DNA from: Lentisphaerota bacterium
GTDB lineage: Bacteria > Verrucomicrobiota > Kiritimatiellia > UBA8416 > JAIOPI01
Reading direction: 5' to 3'
Assembly: GCA_021413965.1 (NCBI GenBank)
Contig: JAIOPI010000018.1
Span: 62,001 to 126,000, forward strand
DNA: 64,000 nt
This document shows, piece by piece, positions 1 to 9,751 of this stretch. The notes under the pieces are model-generated. The model was not told the origin of the DNA, did not search any database, and saw only the letters and a list, made by a program, of their open reading frames with translations. Position 1 is the first letter of the stretch. Each line of letters begins with the position of its first letter. The position numbers and the translations under genes are program-made.

Positions 1-3000
1 GTTTGTGGCGGCGGTGAGTGCGCGCCAGGCGGCGGCTTCCTCGGCCAGCGCGAGCGACCAATCCAATGGGGCCGCCACCGCTTCGACGCGGGCCCGCGCC
101 GCCGGATCGTTTTCCGTCGCGGCACGTGCATGGGAGAGCAGGGGCAACAGGGGGGCGAGCGATTCGGGCGGGTAATGGGCGGTTTGCGCGGCAAGATCGT
201 CAAAGCCTTCCAGCCAGATGCCGGTGCGCGGCGCATCCCATTGCGCCTGCAGGGCGCGGCCATAGTTGCGCATGGCATTGGCGGCGGGGCCGAAGGCGCG
301 TGCGCAGAACTCGGTTTCGAGGGCTTCGGAGTCCTGCCAGGGATTCCAGAGCCAGCGGGCGACGAGCCAGGAAAGGCCGGCATTGAGTCCGGGCAGGCTG
401 CGGTCCTCCATGAACCACTGGCGGATGCCGGTACGGCAGGCATCGCGGAGGCTGTCGCGCAGCTCGTCGGCGGGATAGCGCGGGAACATCCAGGTGACGA
501 GGCCGGCGTAGTCGTAGCGGCCCAGCGTGCTGGCGCGCGCCTGCCAGGCGGCGAGGAGTTCGCGGTCGGTGGCGCGTGCCTCGGGATCGGCATGCATGGC
601 AGATTCCTGGCAAACGAAGACGGTGACGGCGGGGTGGAGCGGGACGGAAGGGGGATGCAGGACGGCGCCGTAGGCGATGGCGCCGAGGCGGCGGCCGGGG
701 AATTCCGCGGCGACACGCGCGGCGACGGTGTTGACGAAGAGCCAGTAGGGTTCGCTCCACCAGCGCTCGCTGGCGGGCGTGTCGCGGGTGTCGGGCGGGC
801 AGAGGGCGCGGCACGCATCGCATTCGCACCAGGCGGCGCTGTCGTTGATGCCGAGAGAAAACGCGGCAGGCGGCGGATGGCGGGTGAAGGAGTCGCGTGC
901 GGCGGCAACGGCGCGCTCGACGATGCCGGGGGCGCTGAGACAGGGCTGCCAGTCGTCATTGGTGGGGCAGGCGCGCTGGCCTGCGCGCAGGGGATACCAT
1001 TCGGGATGCTCGCGGTACCAGCGAGCCGGGTCGTAGATGCGCAGGAGGTTGTGCGAGAAGCCGGTCGTGGGCGAGGGGTGCGAGGGGGTGAGTCCCATGG
1101 CGTCTTCCCAGCGGCGGCGTTCCGCGACGGCGGGATCGGCTGACGATACGGCGTAGAGGCAGCGCATGGTGAACGCCGGGGCGTCGCAGCGCCACCAGGG
1201 CGCCGGGGCGAGGGGCGAGGGGCGAGGAGAGGACGGCGGGAATGGAGGGGGGGACAGCGGGGAATCCCCTTGCAGAGCGTCACGCAGGATGCGTTCGCCG
1301 TGGCGCAGCCCGTCTGGGGTCAGCGCCGTGAGCATGACTTCGTTATCCGACGTGCTGCGCGCGACAAATCCTTCCGGGCCCAGGATGGCAAGGTCGAGGC
1401 CGCTGGACGGATCCACCGCGGCGACCACAGGGTGGAGGCGGAGGGTTTGCGCGTGCACGGGCGCGCGTTCGATGGCGGGCCAGTTGGCGACTTGGACGTC
1501 GAAGAGGTCTTCGTCGGTGTGGACAATCTGTGTGCCGTCGCTGGTGCTCAGGAGCACAGACAGCAAGGAGTGGGCGCGGTCGAGGGTGGGCATGGTCAGC
1601 GTCGTGATGATGGTTTCCCCGAGGCATGGGACGCCATCGCCGAACCGTTGCGGTGCGATCTGGTCGAAGGCGAGCTGGCGCGAGAAGGAGACTTTGCCCG
1701 CGCGATCCAGCAGGCGGACCGAAGCGGCGAGATCGGGCGGGACGCCTTCATGGAAGGTCCAGAACAGGCGGAGTTGATCGGGCTGCTCGGGTTGGGAGCG
1801 GAGCAGGTCTAGTCCTTCCAGGATGACGGAGCCGCCGAGATAGCGAACGCCGAGTCCGACCGGAGGCGTGGCCGCGGTCAGCAGATCCACGGCGCGCTGG
1901 GTGGGGCCTCCTGCGGGCGATACGGGAGCGGCAGGGCCGGCAGCGCGGATGAGGGCGGCGAGTGCGGGCGCATCGGTGGGGCTGTCCGCGGCGATGGCGG
2001 TGAGCAGTTCGCGCCCCTGAGCGGTGAGCCCGCCGGCGAGGAGGGCATTGGCGCGCCAGCGGCGGGTGGCGCGTGCGATATTGGCCGGGAGTGCGGCATC
2101 CGTGGCCAGCGCGTTCAGCAGGGGCAGGGCCTGCGCGGGCTGTCCAGCGGCGAGGAGCAGACGGGCTTCGGCGAGCCGCCGGCCAGCGTTGTCGGCGGGG
2201 ATGGCGGGCGAGGCGTCGAGGAACGAACGGAGGGCCGGGAGTTCGCTGTCCGCGGAGGCGAGCGCCACCTCGGCGAGCAGGCGCGTGGCGGCGAGCGGGT
2301 CGCCATTTTCGAATCGCAGGCGGCACAGGTGCAGGCGCTGGGGCGTAGTGAGGCCCATGCGCTTGCGACGATCTTCGAGCCCGAGGCGGACGAGGAGTGG
2401 GGACATGTCCGGGTTGTCCAGCGCTTCGGTTTGCTGGGCGAGGCGGATGGCGAAGGCGGCGTCGCGTGCCGGCGCGAGTGCGCGGTAGTCGGCCCAGCGT
2501 CCCAAGCGGAGGGTCCACCTGGCCTGTTCGCGCACGCGGTAGGCGAGCGCGCGCTCCGCGGCTTGGCGCTGCAGGCGCCACGCGGGGCCGGGGGGACATG
2601 GCGCGGTGGAGGCCTGGCGTTGGGCGAGGGCATCCAGCACGGCCAGCGCGGCCGGCCCCTGGGCATCGCGGTCGAAATAGCGGTAGAGCGCGCGCAGCAC
2701 ATCGGCGGGCAGGGAGGGGGTGAGCGGCAGGCGCTCGGGGGAGATGCCGGCGTCGATCCAGTTTTCGAGGCAGGCATCCACATTGGCGCCCGTGAGGGCC
2801 AGGGCCTGCCGGCCCCACGCCCACGACCGGGTGCGACACGCGCGATGGAGGCCGGCTGGCGGGCGTGCGGTGAGCACGTCCGCGAGGGTGCGTCCGAGCT
2901 GCGGCAGCACGGTCAGGTCCACGGGGGCGAGCCAGGCGGCGAGGTCGAGTTCGCTGAACGCTTGCGCGGCGGCTTGCGCGTCCGGGTCCCGGTCGCCGAT

Positions 3001-4959
3001 AGCGGCCCGCAGCCGGACGTCGCCACGCAAGGCGCGGATGTCGGCGTCCCAGGGAGCGAGCTGGGCCGCGCGTGCCAGCGATGGCAGCAGGTCGCGGCAG
3101 AGGGCGATTTCATCCGCGCGGAGCGCCGTGGCGAGCACGCGGCGCAGGTCGGAGGGAGGGAGCGAGACGCCGCGCGAGAGGGTTTCGGTCATGACCTGCT
3201 GGCGTCGGTTTTGGAAGGCGTCGAGGCGCGCGCGGGTGAGGGCATAGTGGGCGCGGCCGTTGCCGGGGGTGAGGGAGGCGGCACGCTGCAAGTGTTCGAG
3301 GGATGCGGCCTCACTGAGGGGAGGCGCGGGCAGCCAGGCGTAGGGATCGGGTGCGCCGCCCATGCCGACGAAGCCGGCTTCCATGAGGCGGTCCGCGACG
3401 GCGCAACGGCATTCGCGGGCCAGCAGCCAGGCCGCCAGCAGGGCGAGGGTCAGGCCGGCGGCCACCCGCAGGGCGAGGGGCAGAGGCGACGGTGCAGGCG
3501 AGAGGGGCGTCGTGGCGGGCGCCGGGCGGTAGCGATCGGCACCGGCGAGGGCGGCGCCGAGGAGGGCAAAGAACGTGACGGCCACGCCCGGGCGCGAGGT
3601 GAGGTTGAACTCGACGAGTGCGTGCAGCAGGGTGGCGAGCAAGGCGATGGCGATGCTGCGCCATACCCAGAGCGTGCCGGTGTTTGTCTTGGCGCGGTGC
3701 AGCGGGGCCAGATGCCGGGCGAGGACGGCGACGGCGGCGAGCAGCAGCAGGAATCCGGGGAATCCGAGTTCCGCGAGGCTCTGGAGCCAATCGTTGTGGG
3801 CGTGGTAGACGCGTGCGGAGTCGAAGCCGGCCGGTTGGAAGCGGAGGAAGGCGTCCCCAAACCCGCCCAGACCGACGCCGAGCGGGAAGGTGCCGACGAG
3901 GCGCAGGGTGGCGGCCCAGATGGAGAGGCGCGGATCGGCGGCGGATGGAGCGGAGCCCCACGCGTGACCAAAGCGCTGCGCCAGCATCGCGTAGGTGCCG
4001 TTCATGGCCGCGGTCGCCACGACGGCCACGAGGGCGATCGTCGCGACCAGGGTGAGGGCGCGCCCGAGACGGTTGCGGCCTGCGGCGAACGCGGAGAGCA
4101 GAACGGCGAGGCCCGCCATCCCGCAGAGGGTGGCGCCGCGCGAGCCGGTTTGCATGAGCGCGACGCATTGAATGGCGAGGGCCGTGGCGAGCAAGAGCGC
4201 GGCAAGCCAGCGATTGCGCCAGCGGGTGTGCCCGGACGGGCGAGGGGGCGGGGAGGAAAGCGAGGGAGAGGAGCGGGCCGCGGTTTGGAGCAGGAGACCT
4301 GCCGTGGGCAGCAGGGTGAGGATGAGCAAGCCGCCGAGGGCGTTCCCGCTGGAGAATGTGCCGGACAGGCGTGTCGTGCCGGCCACCAGTGGCGCGGCGC
4401 CGCCGGGCGAGTGGATGCCGACGATGCCCCAGAGGGCCTGGAAGGTGCCGATGGCGGCGAGCAGGGCGGCAAAGCGCTGGGCGGCGAGGCGCGAGCACAG
4501 GATCTGGCGGGCAGTGAAGGCGATGAGGGCGTAGGTGAGCCAGAGCGTCAGGGTGGACCAGGCGGCGAAGGGCGAGATGGCCAGGGGGGCGCGGGTGGCG
4601 TCACCCAGCAGTTGCCGGACGGTGTCGGCGACGAGCGGGTGCGTCCAGTCGAGCCAGGCGGGCGGCAGAGGGATGAGTTGGACAAGCGTCCAGGCGATGA
4701 GGGCGACGAAGATGGCGCGGTTGGAGCGGGACCAGGGGGGGCAGGCGGTGGCGGCGCGCAGGCCGGCGCCAAGCAGCCAGGCGATGAGCGCGAGGCCGGC
4801 ACTGGCCATGACGATGCCGGCGGATGCCCAGCGCGCGACGCTCCCGAGCGGGAGGGTTGCCGCCAGACAGAGGGCGGCGAGCAAGCCGGTCAAGATCGTG
4901 TCCGAGCCAGACAGGGAATCACGACGTGAGGACCGAGTGGCCGACGGGTAGGCGGTCAT
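1..4959 (-). CDS. Giant O-antigen ligase-like / DUF4838-like fusion protein (partial, runs off left edge)
   Basis: Reading the minus strand from the ATG at 4959 gives one frame without a stop to base 1, at least 1,653 codons; the C-terminus is outside the window. Residues 1-515 are a polytopic membrane domain ending in a Wzy/WaaL-type loop around H388-N389 (HNDWLQSLAELG). About 520-1080 is an Ala/Leu-rich helical region resembling degenerate TPRs. About 1190 onward resembles DUF4838 (a glycosidase-like family): HPEWYP at 1318 and INDSAAWCECDAC at 1371-1383. The long plus-strand open frames here are the exact antisense of these codons. The likely role is polymerising or ligating a surface glycan, consistent with the adjacent polysaccharide locus; the C-terminal role is unknown. 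No strong ribosome site precedes the ATG, so the start is tentative. Domain names come from recognition, not a search. Confidence 0.75.
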   Translation of the reverse strand, partial: MTAYPSATRSSRRDSLSGSDTILTGLLAALCLAATLPLGSVARWASAGIVMASAGLALIAWLLGAGLRAATACPPWSRSNRAIFVALIAWTLVQLIPLPPAWLDWTHPLVADTVRQLLGDATRAPLAISPFAAWSTLTLWLTYALIAFTARQILCSRLAAQRFAALLAAIGTFQALWGIVGIHSPGGAAPLVAGTTRLSGTFSSGNALGGLLILTLLPTAGLLLQTAARSSPSLSSPPPRPSGHTRWRNRWLAALLLATALAIQCVALMQTGSRGATLCGMAGLAVLLSAFAAGRNRLGRALTLVATIALVAVVATAAMNGTYAMLAQRFGHAWGSAPSAADPRLSIWAATLRLVGTFPLGVGLGGFGDAFLRFQPAGFDSARVYHAHNDWLQSLAELGFPGFLLLLAAVAVLARHLAPLHRAKTNTGTLWVWRSIAIALLATLLHALVEFNLTSRPGVAVTFFALLGAALAGADRYRPAPATTPLSPAPSPLPLALRVAAGLTLALLAAWLLARECRCAVADRLMEAGFVGMGGAPDPYAWLPAPPLSEAASLEHLQRAASLTPGNGRAHYALTRARLDAFQNRRQQVMTETLSRGVSLPPSDLRRVLATALRADEIALCRDLLPSLARAAQLAPWDADIRALRGDVRLRAAIGDRDPDAQAAAQAFSELDLAAWLAPVDLTVLPQLGRTLADVLTARPPAGLHRACRTRSWAWGRQALALTGANVDACLENWIDAGISPERLPLTPSLPADVLRALYRYFDRDAQGPAALAVLDALAQRQASTAPCPPGPAWRLQRQAAERALAYRVREQARWTLRLGRWADYRALAPARDAAFAIRLAQQTEALDNPDMSPLLVRLGLEDRRKRMGLTTPQRLHLCRLRFENGDPLAATRLLAEVALASADSELPALRSFLDASPAIPADNAGRRLAEARLLLAAGQPAQALPLLNALATDAALPANIARATRRWRANALLAGGLTAQGRELLTAIAADSPTDAPALAALIRAAGPAAPVSPAGGPTQRAVDLLTAATPPVGLGVRYLGGSVILEGLDLLRSQPEQPDQLRLFWTFHEGVPPDLAASVRLLDRAGKVSFSRQLAFDQIAPQRFGDGVPCLGETIITTLTMPTLDRAHSLLSVLLSTSDGTQIVHTDEDLFDVQVANWPAIERAPVHAQTLRLHPVVAAVDPSSGLDLAILGPEGFVARSTSDNEVMLTALTPDGLRHGERILRDALQGDSPLSPPPFPPSSPRPSPLAPAPWWRCDAPAFTMRCLYAVSSADPAVAERRRWEDAMGLTPSHPSPTTGFSHNLLRIYDPARWYREHPEWYPLRAGQRACPTNDDWQPCLSAPGIVERAVAAARDSFTRHPPPAAFSLGINDSAAWCECDACRALCPPDTRDTPASERWWSEPYWLFVNTVAARVAAEFPGRRLGAIAYGAVLHPPSVPLHPAVTVFVCQESAMHADPEARATDRELLAAWQARASTLGRYDYAGLVTWMFPRYPADELRDSLRDACRTGIRQWFMEDRSLPGLNAGLSWLVARWLWNPWQDSEALETEFCARAFGPAANAMRNYGRALQAQWDAPRTGIWLEGFDDLAAQTAHYPPESLAPLLPLLSHARAATENDPAARARVEAVAAPLDWSLALAEEAAAWRALTAATN

Positions 4960-5011
4960 AGCCGCACGATACTGGCGGCACCTTGCGGGCACAAGTGCGC
5001 AGCGTGAAAAA

Positions 5012-5042
5012 GGGGGCTGGCGATGGGGGGGGCGGGGTGGGG
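5012..5042 (+). other. G-run tract, possible G-quadruplex in divergent intergenic region
   Basis: Four runs of four or more G (5012-5016, 5025-5032, 5034-5037, 5039-5042) lie in the 143-bp gap between the divergent fusion gene and the CpaF-like gene. Such spacing fits an intramolecular G-quadruplex. Whether it affects either promoter is unknown. Confidence 0.4.
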
Positions 5043-5102
5043 TAGACTTGCGGGCGGCGGGGACGGACGTGACGGGAGCCCATGGGCGGAGGGGAGCGTA
5101 CG

Positions 5103-6350
5103 ATGAGCCAGGACTTGCGGGAGGAACTGCGGCAGAGCGTGCTGGCGTCGCTGGGGCGGGCGGACCGGATCACGCCCGAGGCGATCCAGTCCGCCGCGGC
5201 AGACTTGTTTGCGCGGGTGGAGAAGCAGCAGCGGATACGCATTGATCCGGAGACGCGCACGGACGTGGTCCGTGCGCTGACCGATGAAGTGCTGGGGTTG
5301 GGGCCGATCCAGCGGTTCATGGATGACCCGGAGGTCACGGAGATCATGATCAACGGTCCGGACCAGATCTACGTGGAGAAGCGGGGTGAGAAGAGCCGGG
5401 TGGCGGCGCGCTTCCGCGACGACGCGCATCTGCGGCGCGCGGTGGAGCGCATGCTGGTGCACACGGGGCGGCGCGTGGACGAGAGCCTGCCGTATGTGGA
5501 TTTTGCGATGCCGAACGGGGCGCGGGTCAACGTGATCCTGCCGCCGGTGTCCGCGGGCGGGGCGACGGTGACGATCCGCAAGTTCCTGCAGTCGCTGCGC
5601 GGCATCGAGGATCTGGTCGCGCTTCAGACGCTGGATGCGCGCATGGCGGACTTCCTGGTGGCGTGCATCCGGGCCAAGCTCAACATCCTGTTCAGCGGGG
5701 CGACGGGCAGCGGGAAGACGACGACGCTGGAGGTGCTGTCGTCGTACCTTGATGCGCAGGAGCGGATCATTACGATCGAGGATGCGCCGGAGTTGTCGCT
5801 GCGGCAGGAGCACGTGGTGCGGTTGTTGACGCGGGCGCCGAACGTGGAGGGGCAGGGCGAGGTCAGCATCCGGGACCTGTTTCGCAACAGCCTGCGCATG
5901 CGGCCGTCACGACTGATCCTGGGGGAGGTGCGCGGCGAGGAGGCGATGGACTACCTGCAGGCGCAGACGAGCGGCCATCGCGGGTGCCTGGCGGTGCTGC
6001 ACGCGGCCACGCCGCGCGATGCGCTGACGCGGCTCGAGACGATGGCGCTGTACGCGGGGTTGAACCTGCCGTCGTGGGCCGTGCGGCAGCAGGTGGCGTC
6101 GGGCCTCGAATTGATCGTGCAGCACGAGCAGTTCCTGGACGGCACGCGAAAGATCACACATCTGACGGAGGTCGCGGGACTGCAGGGCGGCGAGATTGCG
6201 TTGCGAGACATTTTCAGCTTTGCGGTGGACGAGGTGACGGAGAGCCAGGAGGTGCGGGGGCGGTTCGTGGCGCACGGCCCGCCGGGGTTCCTGCCGTTGT
6301 TTCGCCAGCGCGGGGTGGCGCTCGACGAGGGCATTTTTGCGGAGGGGTGA
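5103..6350 (+). CDS. cpaF: CpaF/TadA-family secretion ATPase
   Basis: A 415-residue ATPase of the type II/IV secretion superfamily, CpaF branch, which in known systems powers Flp/Tad pilus assembly at the inner membrane. Visible features are the N-terminal domain with LGPIQRFMDDPEVTEIMING, a Walker A at residues 199-206 (GATGSGKT), and the LGEVRGEEA and GHRGCLAVLHA segments typical of the family. The start at 5103 is chosen because GGAGGGGAG sits just upstream; an in-frame ATG at 5082 is possible. No other tad/cpa gene is present in the window, so it is either an orphan or its partners are elsewhere. It stands alone, divergent from the fusion gene and convergent with the tyrosine-kinase gene. 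Confidence 0.88.
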   Translation: MSQDLREELRQSVLASLGRADRITPEAIQSAAADLFARVEKQQRIRIDPETRTDVVRALTDEVLGLGPIQRFMDDPEVTEIMINGPDQIYVEKRGEKSRVAARFRDDAHLRRAVERMLVHTGRRVDESLPYVDFAMPNGARVNVILPPVSAGGATVTIRKFLQSLRGIEDLVALQTLDARMADFLVACIRAKLNILFSGATGSGKTTTLEVLSSYLDAQERIITIEDAPELSLRQEHVVRLLTRAPNVEGQGEVSIRDLFRNSLRMRPSRLILGEVRGEEAMDYLQAQTSGHRGCLAVLHAATPRDALTRLETMALYAGLNLPSWAVRQQVASGLELIVQHEQFLDGTRKITHLTEVAGLQGGEIALRDIFSFAVDEVTESQEVRGRFVAHGPPGFLPLFRQRGVALDEGIFAEG

Positions 6351-6446
6351 GGGGCCCGTCGGGGGGGCACCTCGCGTGGCTTCGCCGCGCGTATGCGGCA
6401 TGACGGATTGGCGTTCAGCCGCCGCGTGCGCCGCGAGGAGTGGCGC

Positions 6447-8639
6447 TTACTTGCGCTTGGGGCGGGTGGGGAAGCGGGCCTGGAGGCGGCGAAGGGCGGC
6501 GCGCCAGGGGGCCACGGGCTGGGCGTCGGACTCGGTCTGCGCGCGGTAGGAGTAGTGATAGCGCGGCTGGCCGTAGTAGTAGCCGTAGCCATGCTCGGGG
6601 ACGTCGACGTTGTTCAGCACCACGCCCAGCAGGGGCACGCCGGATGCGTGCAGGCTCTGGGCGAAACGGCGGGCGGGCGTCTTGGCCGTTGAATAGCTGC
6701 GCACGACCAGCAGCAACCCGTCGAGATGTTTGCTGATGATGGTGGAGTCCACCAGTTGGAGGCCGGGCGGGGAATCGATGATGACCGTATCGAACTTGGC
6801 GAGCAGGTCGATGATCAGGGCGACGAAGCGCGTCGAGTCCAGCAACTCGGCGGGGTTGGGCGGGAGTGGGCCGCAGGGCAGGACCCACAGGTTCGGAATG
6901 TCGGTGCTCTGAATGGCGTCTTCGGTGGGGACCCCCGGGTTGCTGGCGAGGAGATCGGACAAGCCGCGCAGGGTGGACACCGGGAAGACGTGGTGCAGGC
7001 GCGGCCGGCGCATATCGGCGTCGATCAAGAGCGTGCGGCGGTTGAGGTTGGCGATGGCGGTGGCGAGGTTTACGGCCACGAAGGTTTTGCCTTCCGAGCT
7101 CAGCGTGCTGGTGACCACCAGGGAACGCAGCACGTCGCCCGTCGGGGTGAAGGTGACGGCGGTCCGGAGGGTTCGGAAGGCTTCGGCGGTGTGGCTGTGG
7201 GGTGTTTCCTGGACCACGCGATCGGGGAGGGATGGGGCCTGCTCATCCGGGGCGCGCCCCGGGATGCCGGCGAGGACGCGCGTTTGCAGCAGGTGTTGGA
7301 CGTCGGCTTCGCTCTTGATGGTGACGTCCATGTAGTTGATGAAGAAGCAGAGGCTGACAGCGGAGACGGCCCCGAGGAATAGCGCAATGACCATGTTGCG
7401 CGACCGGTTGGGCCAGCTGCGCTGGGTGGGCGGGGTGGCGCGGGAGATGACGAAGATGTTTTCGCCCTGTCCGCCCATGCGGTTGCTGTCGATTTCCTGG
7501 ATGCGGCGGACGATGGTCTGATAGGTGGATTCGATCGAGTCCTTGTTCTGCTTCAGGACGTTGTATCGCGAGGTCAGTTCGTTGAAGCGGAAGACCTGGG
7601 ATTCCTGTTCCCGCACGCGCGCCTTGAGCAGATCCTCCTCCATGCGTGCCTGTTCATAGCCGGTTTCCAGGGATTTCAGGATGGAGCCGGCCTCGATGGC
7701 GATCTTGGTGCGCAGCGTGTCGATCTGCGTGCTGAGCGCCAGCAGTTGGGGGTGCTGGGAACCGAGCCGCGCCAGCAGCTGCGTGTATTCCTGCTCGTTC
7801 TTGATAAGTTCCAGCCGGAGGGATCGGACGACTTCGGAGGCCATGACATCGGGCAGGCTTTCGGCGGGTTCGCCCCGGGCGAGCGCGGCACGGGCCGCTT
7901 CGACGCGGGCCTGCAACGCCATGCGCGCGGGCTCCTTCTCGGTCAGTTCCTTGTTAAACGCCATGAGATTTTCAAGCACGACATTCTGCACCTTCTCGAA
8001 GGAGACGATGTTATTGGAGACCATGAAGGCCTGGAGTTCCGCGGAGGCGGCGTCCAGTTTGACGCGCAGGTCCTCCTGCTTGTGCTGCAGTTCCTCGACG
8101 CCTTCACCAGAGACGCCGAGGCGACGGTTGCGGTTTTCCGTCAGGAAGGAGTCCACGATGGCATTGACGATGCGCGCGGCCTGCTGGGGGTCTTCGCGTT
8201 CGATGGCGATGTCGATGAGGTGGGTGCCGCGTACGGGCTGTGCCACCAATTCCCGCGCGAGTTCCGCCACCGGGTCCTTGGCCTCGCGGAAGTCGGGATC
8301 GTTCTGCAGGTCAGCCTTGATGAGGGTGGCTTCCATGACGGGCTGAGACGAGAGGAGTTTGACCTGGGTCTGCATGAACTCCCGCTGGCCGCTGACAGGG
8401 GTGTTCTGGTCATAGGCGCCCTTCATGTCCGTCAGGTTGACCTCGTTGTTTTCCACGAGGATGCGGGCGGCCGCCATGTAGCGGGGCGTGCGGGTCCAGG
8501 TATAGAGGACGGCCATCAGGAGGACGGTGGCCCAGACCGTCAGGGCCATGGGCCACCGCGACAGGATGACGTGGACGTAGTCGCGCAGGTGGACGTCGTC
8601 GCCGAGGGGCGTGAGTTCAGATGGCGTCAGTTCGCTCAT
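6447..8639 (-). CDS. Wzc-type chain-length determinant / BY-kinase
   Basis: A 730-residue polysaccharide copolymerase with a fused bacterial tyrosine kinase. A first membrane helix (about 31-48) and a second (about 414-434) flank a long periplasmic coiled-coil region. The cytoplasmic kinase carries a Walker A (SSEGKT near 514), a Walker A' (LLIDADMRRP near 540) and a Walker B (VIIDSPPG near 618). The C-terminus has a tyrosine cluster (YGYYYGQPRYHYSY), the usual autophosphorylation tail. It would control chain length and export together with the Wza-like protein encoded just upstream. This is the last gene of the minus-strand polysaccharide locus and meets cpaF tail to tail. Confidence 0.93.
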   Translation of the reverse strand: MSELTPSELTPLGDDVHLRDYVHVILSRWPMALTVWATVLLMAVLYTWTRTPRYMAAARILVENNEVNLTDMKGAYDQNTPVSGQREFMQTQVKLLSSQPVMEATLIKADLQNDPDFREAKDPVAELARELVAQPVRGTHLIDIAIEREDPQQAARIVNAIVDSFLTENRNRRLGVSGEGVEELQHKQEDLRVKLDAASAELQAFMVSNNIVSFEKVQNVVLENLMAFNKELTEKEPARMALQARVEAARAALARGEPAESLPDVMASEVVRSLRLELIKNEQEYTQLLARLGSQHPQLLALSTQIDTLRTKIAIEAGSILKSLETGYEQARMEEDLLKARVREQESQVFRFNELTSRYNVLKQNKDSIESTYQTIVRRIQEIDSNRMGGQGENIFVISRATPPTQRSWPNRSRNMVIALFLGAVSAVSLCFFINYMDVTIKSEADVQHLLQTRVLAGIPGRAPDEQAPSLPDRVVQETPHSHTAEAFRTLRTAVTFTPTGDVLRSLVVTSTLSSEGKTFVAVNLATAIANLNRRTLLIDADMRRPRLHHVFPVSTLRGLSDLLASNPGVPTEDAIQSTDIPNLWVLPCGPLPPNPAELLDSTRFVALIIDLLAKFDTVIIDSPPGLQLVDSTIISKHLDGLLLVVRSYSTAKTPARRFAQSLHASGVPLLGVVLNNVDVPEHGYGYYYGQPRYHYSYRAQTESDAQPVAPWRAALRRLQARFPTRPKRK

Positions 8640-8683
8640 AGGGTCAAACGGCGGGCCAGGAGAGCCTGTGGCGTGGTCGGGGC

Positions 8684-9751
8684 TCAGTTCCCGCTATCGA
8701 GGCGATACGTGAAGGTGAAGATGCCCTGGACGACATCCCACATTTCACCCAGCACGGTTTTGGCGGAAGACTGGGGCACGTTGAGCACGTCGCCGCCGCG
8801 CAGGTAGGGGTTGGCGTCGGTGCCGCGTTCAATGCGGCCGAGGTCGAGGGTGGTGATGGTTTGGGCGCCATCGGGTCGGCGGCGGATGAGTTTGCAGCCG
8901 GACTTATCGGCGCGGCTGCCGAGTCCGCCGGCGAGTGCAACGGCGTCGAGGATCTGGGTGGGGCGTTGCAGGGCAAAGCCGCCGGGTTGGCGCACGTTTC
9001 CATAGACAAAGATCAGCGGGGCCTTGGGGACATAAATGACGTCGCCGCCCTGCAGGACGGGGTTCTGGGTGGCATCGCCCTGGACGAAGAGGGCTCCCAG
9101 GTCGACGGCGATGCGCGGGGCGGCGGCGGTGGTGCTGCCCTGGCGCAGGACGTAGACCACTTCGCCGGCCGTGTCGTTCGGACCGCCGGCGAGGGTCAGG
9201 ACGTCGAGCAGGGTGCTGACGTTCTGGTGGATGGCATACACGCCCGGGACGTTGACGGCGCCGACGACGCCGATGCGCCGACTTCGGTATTCCTTCACGG
9301 AGACGGCCACGCGGGGGTTCTGCAAAATATTGTGGGACGCCAACTGGGCCACGATGGTGGCCTGGACGTCCTGGATGGTGTGCCCCGCGACGGCGACGGG
9401 GCCCACGACGGGCAGGGTGATGGTGCCGGTTTCGCCCACGCGCAGTTCGAGCGTGCGGGTCTGCTCGCTGAATTCCCACTCGAACACGCTGACTTCGAGC
9501 AGGTCGTCAGGGCCGACGAGGTAGTCGCGGGCCTTGAGATCGAGCAACTCGCGCGTCTTGCGGATCAGGTCGCGGCTGGCTTCGTCACTGAAGGAAGATG
9601 GTTCGAGGAGTCCGCTGCCTGCAGCGGTGGATGGTGTGGATGCCGATGGTGGCGCCATGCATCCGGCGATGATGAGGGTGAGGAGTGGGAAGAGGATGGA
9701 GAGGGCGTTGCCGCCGCGCAGACCGGTCACTCGCGAGGGACGTAGTTCCAT
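8684..9751 (-). CDS. Wza-like polysaccharide export lipoprotein (Poly_export/SLBB)
   Basis: A 355-residue outer-membrane polysaccharide export protein. The N-terminus is a lipoprotein signal with lipobox IAGC (Cys31). A Poly_export domain follows (YLVGPDDLLEVSVFEW around 57-72), then SLBB-type beta-grasp repeats (GVVGAVNVPGVYAI; VYGNVRQPGGFAL). It lies 44 bases upstream of the Wzc-like gene, the usual pairing for a trans-envelope export complex. Length and domain order are normal for the family. Confidence 0.92.
   Translation of the reverse strand: MELRPSRVTGLRGGNALSILFPLLTLIIAGCMAPPSASTPSTAAGSGLLEPSSFSDEASRDLIRKTRELLDLKARDYLVGPDDLLEVSVFEWEFSEQTRTLELRVGETGTITLPVVGPVAVAGHTIQDVQATIVAQLASHNILQNPRVAVSVKEYRSRRIGVVGAVNVPGVYAIHQNVSTLLDVLTLAGGPNDTAGEVVYVLRQGSTTAAAPRIAVDLGALFVQGDATQNPVLQGGDVIYVPKAPLIFVYGNVRQPGGFALQRPTQILDAVALAGGLGSRADKSGCKLIRRRPDGAQTITTLDLGRIERGTDANPYLRGGDVLNVPQSSAKTVLGEMWDVVQGIFTFTYRLDSGN

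Noticed and set aside
130..1143. 337-codon plus-strand open frame
   Set aside because: Antisense shadow of the DUF4838-like region; low-complexity product.
1748..2839. 363-codon minus-strand open frame
   Set aside because: Out of phase with the fusion gene, Arg/Pro-rich, no domain.
3311..4498. 395-codon minus-strand open frame
   Set aside because: Out of phase with the coding frame (start phase 1 versus 0) and Arg/Pro-rich.
2329..4929. 866-codon plus-strand open frame
   Set aside because: It is the exact antisense codon frame of the long minus-strand fusion gene; its product is Gly/Arg-rich without domains.
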